Positions 1 to 5,433 of a stretch of 5,433 bases of DNA are shown here, piece by piece; within the stretch, counting starts at the first letter, position 1, and each line of letters begins with the position of its first letter. This stretch comes from Ruminiclostridium sp. (GTDB lineage Bacteria; Bacillota_A; Clostridia; Oscillospirales; Ruminococcaceae): NCBI GenBank assembly GCA_017550775.1, contig JAFZOA010000351.1, positions 1 to 5,433 on the forward strand, given 5' to 3'. The notes below the pieces were generated by a model, which made no database searches, had not been told where the DNA came from, and worked only from the letters and a program-made list of their open reading frames with translations. A program made the translations under genes and the position numbers.

Positions 1-4
1 CAAA

Positions 5-85
5 CCCCGCAAGGGGGCTCCTCGCCCCCTTTGAACCCCTCGCAAGGGGCTCCTCGCCCCTTGACCCTCGGCAGGCTGAGCCTGC
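5..85. repeat. Array of three GC-rich hairpins (intergenic palindromic repeat)
   Basis: Two imperfect direct copies lie side by side. In copy 1, AAGGGGG (11-17) pairs with CCCCCTT (25-31). In copy 2, CAAGGGG (43-49) pairs with CCCCTTG (57-63). Both enclose the identical loop CTCCTCG (18-24 and 50-56). The G and C runs change length together (five in copy 1, four in copy 2), so pairing is kept. A third, diverged hairpin follows: GCAGGC (71-76), loop TGA, GCCTGC (80-85). Each of the first two copies is preceded by CCCC (5-8, 36-39), which could instead pair with the G run, giving a GCAA tetraloop in copy 1. No coding potential is evident. It may be a mobile-type intergenic repeat or the terminator region of a gene beyond the left edge; the sequence does not decide. 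Confidence 0.7.
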
Positions 86-159
86 ACGCATGCCGTCGTA
101 TGTCCTGCAATATGTATAGTCTTGCACCGCAATATGATCTGCGATAAGTCAATAAGAAG

Positions 160-188
160 AAAACTCCGGCGAAAAACGTCGGAGTTTT
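160..188 (-). terminator. Intrinsic terminator after the cyclase gene, possibly bidirectional
   Basis: AAAACTCCG (160-168) pairs with CGGAGTTTT (180-188), and the stem continues inward through one imperfect pair (169/179) and two more pairs around an AAAAA loop (172-176). Read on the minus strand, the stem ends in TTTTCTTCTTATT, a usable U-rich tail. Read on the plus strand the imperfect pair becomes a G-U wobble and the tail is six T, so it would work at least as well for a convergent gene entering from the left. It lies about 75 bases past the cyclase stop codon, and no other terminator candidate lies between. Confidence 0.8.
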
Positions 189-260
189 TTGAGTAATATT
201 ACTTTCACGTCAATATATAGACATATTTTTCCACCCCCGCATTGCGTCTGGGTAGAAAAT

Positions 261-2051
261 TCAAATCTTAAGCCCTGTGACCGAATAGACGAATACGCAG
301 ACTGATTTGCCCTTGAGCGGTATCTCTCCTATCGGCTCGGCAGTAATGCGATCCTTGACACGTTCGTAAACCTCGCTGCTTATAAGTATCTGTCCGCGCT
401 TGGCATTCGCTTCAAGGCGCGCAGCTGTGTTCACTGTATCTCCCATTGCCGTGTAGTCCATGCGGAAGTCACACCCCATGTTCCCCACGACGGCTTCCCC
501 GCAGTTCACGCCTATCCCGAAGCCGACACTCTTGCCGTACTTCGCCATGAACTTCTCCTCGATCTCCGCGCTTCCCGCGTTTATGTCCATTGCCGTCTTC
601 ACCGCGCGGAACACATAGTCGTCAAGATCAAACGGCGCGTTGAACACCGCCATTGTCGCGTCCCCGACGAACTTGTCGAGCGTTCCGTCGTTCGCGAAAA
701 TAGACTTTGTGGTAAGATTGAGGTAGGTGTTGACAATGTCCACCACCTGCTCCGGTTCAAGGCTCTCCGACATCGTGGTAAACCCGCGGATATCCACAAA
801 CAGCACTGCAATGTGCTTTCTCTCGCCGCCGAGATTGATGTTGTAGTTCCCGCTCCGCGCTATGTTCTCGAATACCTGCGGGGCAACATATTTTCTGAAT
901 GCGCCTATGATACGGCGCTTCTCTGCTGTTTCCTCAATGTAGTTGAACACGAGCTGGACAAGATACGCGAGCGCCGTGAATATGGGAGTGTAGATGAGCG
1001 GCATTATCTTCCCCGCCTGCCAGAGCAGTACGCACCCTACGCACCACAGCAGTACCGCCGCGATGAACAGGGGAGTGCTCACGCGCACCTTGACCGCGCC
1101 GGTCACAAAGCATACCGCCGATGCGATAACCGCGCATATCAGCGACGCGATAAGACCGTTCGCCGGTACGGGAGAGCGCCCGTCCATGAACGCCTGTATT
1201 ATGTTCGCGTTTATCTCCACCCCGAACATCTGCTCGGAGCTTCCCGGAACGCTGTACTCGTCGCGGAGTCCGAGAGCATAAGCTCCGATAAGCACCACGC
1301 AGTCCCGGAACGCGCGCGGGTCAACCGTGCCGTCGAGCACGTCCGTTATCGGGATATGCTCGTAATCGTAAGGTCTTCCCGCATAGTCTATCCACATACA
1401 GCCCCGCTCGTCGAGCTCCGGGACGAAAGCCTCGGTGCCGGTGAGCTCGCAGTACCGTGTGTATGTGCGGTAGGATAGTACCTGCATGGTCTCGCCCTCA
1501 AAGCTCTCGGTAAGCCGTATGTTTCTGACAGCTCCATCGTCGCTCACCGCTACGTTGACAAAGCCGAGCTCCGCGGCATCTTCGACTATCGGCTTGCTCA
1601 CAGAGTTTATGTGAGCGTAGTTGATATACCCTACGCCGTTCTCGTCGGTCTCATACTCGGCGGAGTAGTTGATGTGCTCGGCGGCGACGACCTTCCCGCT
1701 TTTCCGGCAGGCATCAATAAGCAGGTCGTCGGTCTCCTTGTCGATTTCTCCGAGAAGCTCGACATCTATCGCTATGACTGCGGGGTATTCGCCGAGCCGG
1801 TCGATAACGTCCGCGAATACGTCGCGCTTCCATGTGCCGTAGTTGCCGAGCATCGCGCGAGATTTGTCCGAGTCGTCGATCGCGATTATCTTGATCTTGT
1901 TGCTTACGCCGCGCGGCTGCTGATAGAGCAGGTCTCTTGCGTTCATGTCCAGCACCCCGAAAAGGTCGAAGCAGGACACGATGAACGCGAGAACGAAGCA
2001 GACAGCCGTGACGGCGATAAGCCTTATTTTTTTATCCTTTTTCATGTGCAT
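261..2051 (-). CDS. CHASE2-domain class III adenylate cyclase, membrane-bound
   Basis: Predicted to make cAMP from ATP in the cytoplasm under control of an outside sensor domain. Starting from the ATG at 2051 the product has 596 residues. A first membrane helix (about 10-29) leads to an extracellular CHASE2 domain (about 31-290), seen in the family patterns DLLY, IIAIDD, VIAIDVELL and the late VVLIGA. Three helices follow (about 298-318, 326-346, 350-370), then the linker RKYVAPQVFENI and the catalytic domain (about 411-596). Catalytic residues are present: metal-binding Asp420 (VDIRGFT) and Asp464 (FVGDATMA), base-recognition Lys460 and Thr534, and transition-state Asn541 and Arg545 (MGDTVNTAAR). 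Lys with Thr is the class IIIb pattern and favours ATP over GTP. The frame stays open upstream to an ATG at 2105, but that start has no ribosome site and lies inside the preceding gene. The ATG at 2045 is equally possible. Family call is firm; the signal sensed is unknown. Confidence 0.95.
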   Translation of the reverse strand: MHMKKDKKIRLIAVTAVCFVLAFIVSCFDLFGVLDMNARDLLYQQPRGVSNKIKIIAIDDSDKSRAMLGNYGTWKRDVFADVIDRLGEYPAVIAIDVELLGEIDKETDDLLIDACRKSGKVVAAEHINYSAEYETDENGVGYINYAHINSVSKPIVEDAAELGFVNVAVSDDGAVRNIRLTESFEGETMQVLSYRTYTRYCELTGTEAFVPELDERGCMWIDYAGRPYDYEHIPITDVLDGTVDPRAFRDCVVLIGAYALGLRDEYSVPGSSEQMFGVEINANIIQAFMDGRSPVPANGLIASLICAVIASAVCFVTGAVKVRVSTPLFIAAVLLWCVGCVLLWQAGKIMPLIYTPIFTALAYLVQLVFNYIEETAEKRRIIGAFRKYVAPQVFENIARSGNYNINLGGERKHIAVLFVDIRGFTTMSESLEPEQVVDIVNTYLNLTTKSIFANDGTLDKFVGDATMAVFNAPFDLDDYVFRAVKTAMDINAGSAEIEEKFMAKYGKSVGFGIGVNCGEAVVGNMGCDFRMDYTAMGDTVNTAARLEANAKRGQILISSEVYERVKDRITAEPIGEIPLKGKSVCVFVYSVTGLKI

Positions 2052-2053
2052 CA
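2043..2053 (-). promoter_or_regulatory. Stop-start overlap (TGATG) coupling the FecR and cyclase genes
   Basis: On the minus strand the TGA of the FecR gene (2053-2051) shares its A with an ATG (2051-2049); a second in-frame ATG follows at 2045-2043, directly before a Lys-rich start typical of a membrane protein N terminus. The preceding 20 bases contain no convincing Shine-Dalgarno match. Reinitiation by ribosomes finishing the upstream gene is the simplest reading, which would tie cyclase output to FecR-protein synthesis. Confidence 0.7.
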
Positions 2054-4567
2054 GACTGTGACCATATTGCTGAATGTGTCGCCGGTAATTGGGAATTCTA
2101 CCCATGCAAGGCGTGCGGGATTGCCGTTTGCGTCAACATCGTCCTGTACGACACAGGTAATGTCCATATACGCGCCGCAGCCGTTCAGACAGTAGAATCT
2201 TGCGGTGCACGCCGAATGGTCGCTGTTCCACCTGAACACGGGTTGGTTCGGCGAATCGTAATAGTACTCGCTGTAATCGTGATCGCATATCGTTATTCCA
2301 AGCTCGTTTGCTGTGGTGTATGTCGATCTTGTGACACCGTCAATGTCTGTGTATTCACAGGTATATACATGGTCGGAATCCGGTGTGATGACCTTCGCCG
2401 CCTGATGAACATAAGCGTCGCCGCATATGGAGCAGTACAGGAGAATTGTACATGTCACAGTATTGTCAGAGATGTCTATATCCCATTGCGGAACATAGGT
2501 CGGATCATTGTAAGGGGTATGTATGCCTGTCGCCGGCGTTGTCTCCGTAAACTTAACGGTGGATTCACAGTCCGGGCATGAATATACGAAACCGCCGCCG
2601 TGTGAGCAGGTCGCGTTCAGTGTGGATATATTCCAGTCGTCCGAAGCGGCTGTGCGGCCGCAGCCCGGACAAGTCAGCGTGGTAGTGTCGTCGGGAGTAG
2701 TCGGGTCAGACGGATCGGACGGTGTCGTCGGGTCGGACGGATCGGTCGGAGTCGTGGGGTCGGACGGATCGGTCGGGGTTGTGGGGTCGGACGGATCGGT
2801 CGGGGTTGTCGGGTCGGACGGATCAGTCGGGGTTGTGGGGTCGGACGGATCTGTCGGTGTTGTCGGGTCAGACGGATCGGTCGGAGTTGTCGGGTCGGAC
2901 GGGTCGGTCGGAGTTGTGGGGTCGGACGGATCGGTCGGAGTGGACGGGTCAGACGGGGTCTCGGTCCCGGAGGACGAAGTATCGGTCGGAGGCGCATCAG
3001 TCCCGGGAGACGATGTATCGGTGGGTGATGTGTCCGTATCGGGTGTTCCTGATGTGTCGGGCGGCTGTGTTTCTCCGGATGTGCCGGTCACAGGATAGTA
3101 GGGTCCGGGGTTGTATCCCGGAGTGGTCGTGGTTGATGCGGAAGTCGTGGTAGTGGTTTCCGGAGTGGTAGTTGTGTCCGCGGAGGTCGTCGATACAGCG
3201 GTAGTGGTTACCGGCTTTTTCGTAGTATCGTCGTCCTCGTCGGGAGCGGTGGTTTTCTTTGTGGTGGTAGTCTTTTTGGTCGTGGTCTCTTCTTCCGTGG
3301 TTTCCTCGGTCGTGGTCTCATCGGTGGAGACGGTTGTCGAATCTGTGGTATCGGCGGAGCTCGTTGTGCCGGAAGGCGCAGTTATACCGTCAAAACCTGC
3401 GGGAGAAGTGGTGACCGTATTCCCGTCGCCGTTGTTAAGGTCGGGAGTTCCCGCGTCATCCGGGTCGCTGTCTGACGGGTCGTATACGGGAGGACGGGTG
3501 GTGTCGTCATCGCCGGACAGGTTTTCGGGGTCGGTATCGGGAACGAATGTCTCACCGCCGGAGCTTTCAGATCCGGACTCGTCATTTTCTCCGGTATTGT
3601 CGGTATTATCTGTCTCGCCGGTCTCACCGGGTTCGTCGGAAGATGTCTCGCCGGAGGTATCGCCGGTCGTACCGTCGCCTGTACCTGCATCAGACGGGCT
3701 GCCGGAGCCTTGTGCTGAGGTACCCTCGCCGAGCGGCTCGCCGGTGCGGTAGGATATGTATTTGGTATAGTCCACGCCGCGCGCCCGGAACACTTCTTCC
3801 ATTTCCGCCTCGGTGAAGCATACGTCGTGACCGCTTCTTGCTGCGGCATAAACATCTATCAGAATGTCGGTATCGACCTCGTTTATGTCTATCGGGTCAA
3901 CGTTGTCGCCTATAACGTCGTCTTTCTCCTCGATGTAGACGGTCGTCTGAGCGTCCATTCTGATAGTGGTCTTATAGCCTGCGTTCACACGGACATCTTC
4001 CTCCACCGGTGTGCCGTCGGGGAGGATTCGGTGTACGGAAATCGAGCCTCCGAAGGTATATACATCGGTGACCCACTCTCCGTTTTCATCCTGTCTTGCA
4101 ACCGTCCGGAACATGGTGCCTCTTACCGAGAGCACGGAGTTCGGGGTCTTGACCATGTAGCTTTCGTTCGCGGCGAGGGGTCTTGATATCTCGTTGGAGA
4201 GCTGTCCGTATTCGAGATTTATGGAAGTTGACTTTCCGCCGTAGCCTATGGACTCGAACTTTGCGCGGCTCTTTTCTTCAAGCTTCACGAACTTTTCGTT
4301 ATCGAGGGACATACGGCTGTAGCTCTCTATGGCGGTAGTCATGGTGAAACCGTCGGTAAGGTGCATATTGGGGTATGCCTTGTAGGTATCGCCGTTGTTC
4401 TCTACGGTGACATCGCCGACGATCTCCTTGACGCTTATCAGGTCGAAGAGCTCCTGCCCGCTGCCGAGCAGCACGAATAAAAGAACTCCGACCGCGATAA
4501 GCACAGCCGCCGTTATGACCGATATTATTATTACAGGCTTGCGGTTCCCGGTTGATGAAACAGACAT
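2051..4567 (-). CDS. Membrane-anchored FecR-domain surface protein with long stalk and Cys-rich C terminus
   Basis: The 838-residue product starts with NRK and one membrane helix (about 12-34), so the rest should lie outside the cell. Residues about 43-213 form a FecR domain (IVGDVTV, the MHLTDGF and T-x-x-x-S segment, and the hallmark TPNSVLSVRGTMF at 141-153). A short mixed segment (about 225-275) precedes some 350 residues of Thr/Ser/Pro/Asp/Glu low complexity (281-632), including TTTKK-type runs and nine 9-residue repeats (543-623). The C-terminal 200 residues hold 14 Cys: CPGC (633-636), CPDC (664-667), CSIC (712-715), CLNGC (793-797) and others, with two Trp-then-Cys modules near 695-720 and 780-805. 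No LPXTG anchor, dockerin or FecI-type sigma factor is seen. ATG at 4567 has the ribosome site AGAGAGGG at good spacing. It is first in an operon with the cyclase. FecR call is firm; its role as a partner of the cyclase is inferred. Confidence 0.93.
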   Translation of the reverse strand: MSVSSTGNRKPVIIISVITAAVLIAVGVLLFVLLGSGQELFDLISVKEIVGDVTVENNGDTYKAYPNMHLTDGFTMTTAIESYSRMSLDNEKFVKLEEKSRAKFESIGYGGKSTSINLEYGQLSNEISRPLAANESYMVKTPNSVLSVRGTMFRTVARQDENGEWVTDVYTFGGSISVHRILPDGTPVEEDVRVNAGYKTTIRMDAQTTVYIEEKDDVIGDNVDPIDINEVDTDILIDVYAAARSGHDVCFTEAEMEEVFRARGVDYTKYISYRTGEPLGEGTSAQGSGSPSDAGTGDGTTGDTSGETSSDEPGETGETDNTDNTGENDESGSESSGGETFVPDTDPENLSGDDDTTRPPVYDPSDSDPDDAGTPDLNNGDGNTVTTSPAGFDGITAPSGTTSSADTTDSTTVSTDETTTEETTEEETTTKKTTTTKKTTAPDEDDDTTKKPVTTTAVSTTSADTTTTPETTTTTSASTTTTPGYNPGPYYPVTGTSGETQPPDTSGTPDTDTSPTDTSSPGTDAPPTDTSSSGTETPSDPSTPTDPSDPTTPTDPSDPTTPTDPSDPTTPTDPSDPTTPTDPSDPTTPTDPSDPTTPTDPSDPTTPTDPSDPTTPSDPSDPTTPDDTTTLTCPGCGRTAASDDWNISTLNATCSHGGGFVYSCPDCESTVKFTETTPATGIHTPYNDPTYVPQWDIDISDNTVTCTILLYCSICGDAYVHQAAKVITPDSDHVYTCEYTDIDGVTRSTYTTANELGITICDHDYSEYYYDSPNQPVFRWNSDHSACTARFYCLNGCGAYMDITCVVQDDVDANGNPARLAWVEFPITGDTFSNMVTV
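2697..2939 (-). repeat. Nine 27-bp in-frame tandem repeats in the FecR-protein stalk
   Basis: Nine contiguous 27-bp units encode TPTDPSDPT eight times and TPSDPSDPT once (the C-terminal-most copy). Each unit is itself three related 9-bp blocks (TPT, DPS, DPT). Differences among the eight identical-peptide units fall only at third codon positions of the minus frame, so the DNA has drifted while the peptide stayed fixed. Degenerate relatives continue on the N-terminal side, including a 12-residue duplication at residues 515-538 (PTDTSS-type). Pro at every second or third position predicts a stiff, extended, acidic stalk. Confidence 0.97.
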
Positions 4568-4574
4568 ATTTTAG

Positions 4575-4582
4575 CCCTCTCT
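4575..4582 (-). promoter_or_regulatory. Ribosome binding site of the FecR-domain gene
   Basis: AGAGAGGG on the minus strand sits seven bases before the ATG at 4567. It is the only good Shine-Dalgarno match in the operon and fixes the FecR-gene start; the downstream cyclase gene has none. Confidence 0.8.
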
Positions 4583-4598
4583 GATGAAATTTACAGTG

Positions 4599-4629
4599 TA
4601 TCCCGGCGCCGTTCCCGCTTGCGGGGATA
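4599..4629 (-). promoter_or_regulatory. Structured 5' leader of the FecR operon
   Basis: TATCCC (4599-4604) and GGGATA (4624-4629) form a perfect 6-bp inverted repeat closing a GC-rich loop. Inside it, CCCG and CGGG (4614-4617, 4622-4625) can form a competing small hairpin with a 4-nt loop, and CGGCGCCG (4604-4611) is self-complementary. It sits in the untranslated leader about 30 bases before the start codon. It has no T tract, so it is not an intrinsic terminator, and it matches no riboswitch class known to me. It may only affect message stability or initiation. Confidence 0.4.
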
Positions 4630-4685
4630 GTTACGGGTAATGCTGATATAGCAGATCGTAAAAAAGGTATAATACTCTAACTATA

Positions 4686-4714
4686 ATAATAACACATAAT
4701 CATAGTTTTGTAAA
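4686..4714 (-). promoter_or_regulatory. Strong sigma-A-type promoter of the FecR-cyclase operon
   Basis: On the minus strand, TTTACA (4714-4709, five of six to TTGACA) is separated by 17 bases from TATTAT (4691-4686, five of six to TATAAT). A TG lies one base before the -10, the extended -10 signature. The surrounding DNA is markedly AT-rich against a GC-rich background. Transcription should begin near 4679, leaving a leader of roughly 110 nt. No obvious operator palindrome overlaps it. Confidence 0.75.
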
Positions 4715-4845
4715 GTATCTGCATCGCCGTTAATACCACTTTTTTATCCGCTTATACCGTGGCACAGATATATCCGGTGTGACGTCAGAACGGTATGACT
4801 TGCTCCGATCTTGAATAAACGCCCGATATATGCTTTGCGCAAACG

Positions 4846-4881
4846 AAGCGGCTCCCCCGCAGTACAGCAGGGGAGCCGCTT
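4846..4881 (-). terminator. Intrinsic terminator after the aquaporin gene
   Basis: AAGCGGCTCCCC (4846-4857) pairs perfectly with GGGGAGCCGCTT (4870-4881), a 12-bp stem around a 12-nt loop in which two more GC pairs can form. On the minus strand the stem is followed by CGTTTGCG, so the U tract is short, but the stem is very stable. It lies about 125 bases past the aquaporin stop and about 130 bases before the FecR-operon -35, and so insulates the two units. Confidence 0.7.
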
Positions 4882-5004
4882 TAAAATGTCAGGATAAGCG
4901 TTGAGAGAAAAACAGTCGGCAGCTATCACTCTTTGGTCGCATCAGCCGGAGCCAGAGTCTTATCTGCCGCTCAACCGTGCCGGGTAATGCCTGCGCCGGG
5001 TGCG

Positions 5005-5433
5005 TCAATCCTTCTCAAGTACCTTGTATACGCAGGCTGCTATAGCCGCTCCGACAAGGGGACCTACGATGAATACCCAAAGGGAAGCGAGGGGAGCGCC
5101 GTTGCCTGTGATAGCCGCGAAAACAGCGGGAGCTATGCTTCTTGCGGGGTTCACGGATGTACCGGTAAGACCGATGCCGAGGATATGCACGAGGGTAAGG
5201 GTGAGACCGATGATAAGACCGCCGAAGGAGCCGTGGTTAGCTTTCTTGGAGGTCACGCCGAGAATGGTGAGCACGAAGATGAAGGTGAGGACTACTTCAA
5301 CTATGAGTCCCGCAACGATGCTGTCGTTCACGCCGCCGAGCCCGTTGGCACCGAAGCCGCCGGTCTTGTCCTGGACCTGTCCGAGACCGAATATCGCCGC
5401 GAGAATGCCCGAGCCGGCAAATGCGCCGAGGCA
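5005..5433 (-). CDS. aqpZ: AqpZ-type aquaporin (MIP family), C-terminal part; 5' end outside window
   Basis: A water channel of the inner membrane. The frame is open to the window edge, so 142 C-terminal residues are visible and the start is missing; a GTG at 5331 is internal and not a real start. The visible part spans the third helix onward: the GAFAGSG helix, the loop GFGANGLGG, the VVEV-like helix (LIVEVVLTF), the second half-helix with SVNPARS, and the last helix ending LEKD. Three of the four selectivity-filter residues of E. coli AqpZ can be matched with exact spacing: His (in LTLVH), then Thr nine residues on (TGTS), then the Arg after NPA six further on. This favours an orthodox water channel over a glycerol facilitator, whose filter has Gly and Phe-type residues here. 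The fourth residue (Phe, first helix) is off the window. It has its own terminator and is probably unrelated in function to the FecR operon. Confidence 0.93.
   Translation of the reverse strand, partial: CLGAFAGSGILAAIFGLGQVQDKTGGFGANGLGGVNDSIVAGLIVEVVLTFIFVLTILGVTSKKANHGSFGGLIIGLTLTLVHILGIGLTGTSVNPARSIAPAVFAAITGNGAPLASLWVFIVGPLVGAAIAACVYKVLEKD

Larger units (their letters stand above)
4568..5004. other. Intergenic region between aquaporin and FecR operon
   Basis: This 437-base gap contains, in minus-strand order, the tail after the aquaporin stop, its terminator, the FecR-operon promoter and its leader. The part next to the aquaporin stop (4882-5004) shows no clear hairpin or gene. The stretch 4715-4845 also shows nothing recognisable. 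A possible 61-codon frame here runs straight through the terminator stem and has no ribosome site, so it is not called. Confidence 0.6.

Noticed and set aside
107..136. Direct repeat GCAATATG at 107-114 and 129-136, 22 bases apart
   Set aside because: Two 8-bp copies at two-helical-turn spacing could be an operator, but no promoter or divergent gene is visible beside them, so there is too little support.
193..202. Perfect 10-bp palindrome GTAATATTAC
   Set aside because: A palindrome of this length is expected by chance a few times in a window this size, more so in AT-rich DNA, and no promoter is next to it.
2697..2939. Regular 27-bp repeats that might suggest a CRISPR array
   Set aside because: The units are contiguous with no spacers and lie in frame inside a coding sequence.
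2523..3098. Plus-strand frame of 191 codons rich in VVGSDGSVG repeats
   Set aside because: It is the antisense of the FecR-protein stalk. The repeat length is a multiple of three, so all frames stay open. Variation falls at wobble positions of the minus frame, which shows that strand is the coding one.
3080..3110. Possible sortase-type signal around PYYPVTG in the stalk
   Set aside because: It lacks the LPXTG core, is far from the C terminus, and has no hydrophobic helix or basic tail after it.
4668..4673. Perfect TATAAT on the plus strand
   Set aside because: No -35 match lies at proper spacing and no plus-strand gene follows; it is part of the AT-rich promoter zone of the FecR operon.
4744..4929. 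Minus-strand 61-codon frame downstream of the aquaporin gene
   Set aside because: It needs a GTG start with no ribosome site, reads through both arms of the terminator stem at 4846-4881, and its product shows no recognisable family or membrane pattern.

Overview
The window looks like chromosomal DNA of a low-redundancy, moderately GC-rich gut or rumen Clostridia, most likely Ruminococcus or a near relative (Oscillospiraceae). This is inferred from the very long Thr/Ser/Pro/Asp linkers in a surface protein, the Trp/Cys surface modules at its C terminus, and GC-rich hairpin repeats between genes. No species can be named from the sequence alone. Every gene recognised is on the minus strand, so the biological order runs from the right end of the window to the left.

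Right end (5005-5433): the 3' two thirds or so of an AqpZ-type aquaporin gene, cut by the window edge and followed by an intrinsic terminator at 4846-4881. The 437-base gap between this gene and the next holds that terminator, a strong sigma-A-type promoter with an extended -10 (4686-4714), and a roughly 110-nt structured leader.

Centre and left (4567 down to 261): a two-gene operon. The first gene encodes an 838-residue membrane-anchored FecR-domain protein with an outside FecR domain, a stalk of about 350 low-complexity residues that includes nine 27-bp tandem repeats, and a C-terminal Cys-rich part. The second encodes a CHASE2-domain class III adenylate cyclase. The stop codon of the first overlaps the start codon of the second (TGATG), and no Shine-Dalgarno sequence is visible for the second, so they are probably translationally coupled. 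A hairpin terminator at 160-188 closes the operon. The inferred role is a signalling pair: the FecR protein and the CHASE2 domain both face outside, while the cyclase domain is in the cytoplasm and would make cAMP.

Far left (1-150): no gene seen. There are two adjacent GC-rich hairpins with the same 7-nt loop and compensating stem lengths, followed by a third, diverged hairpin.
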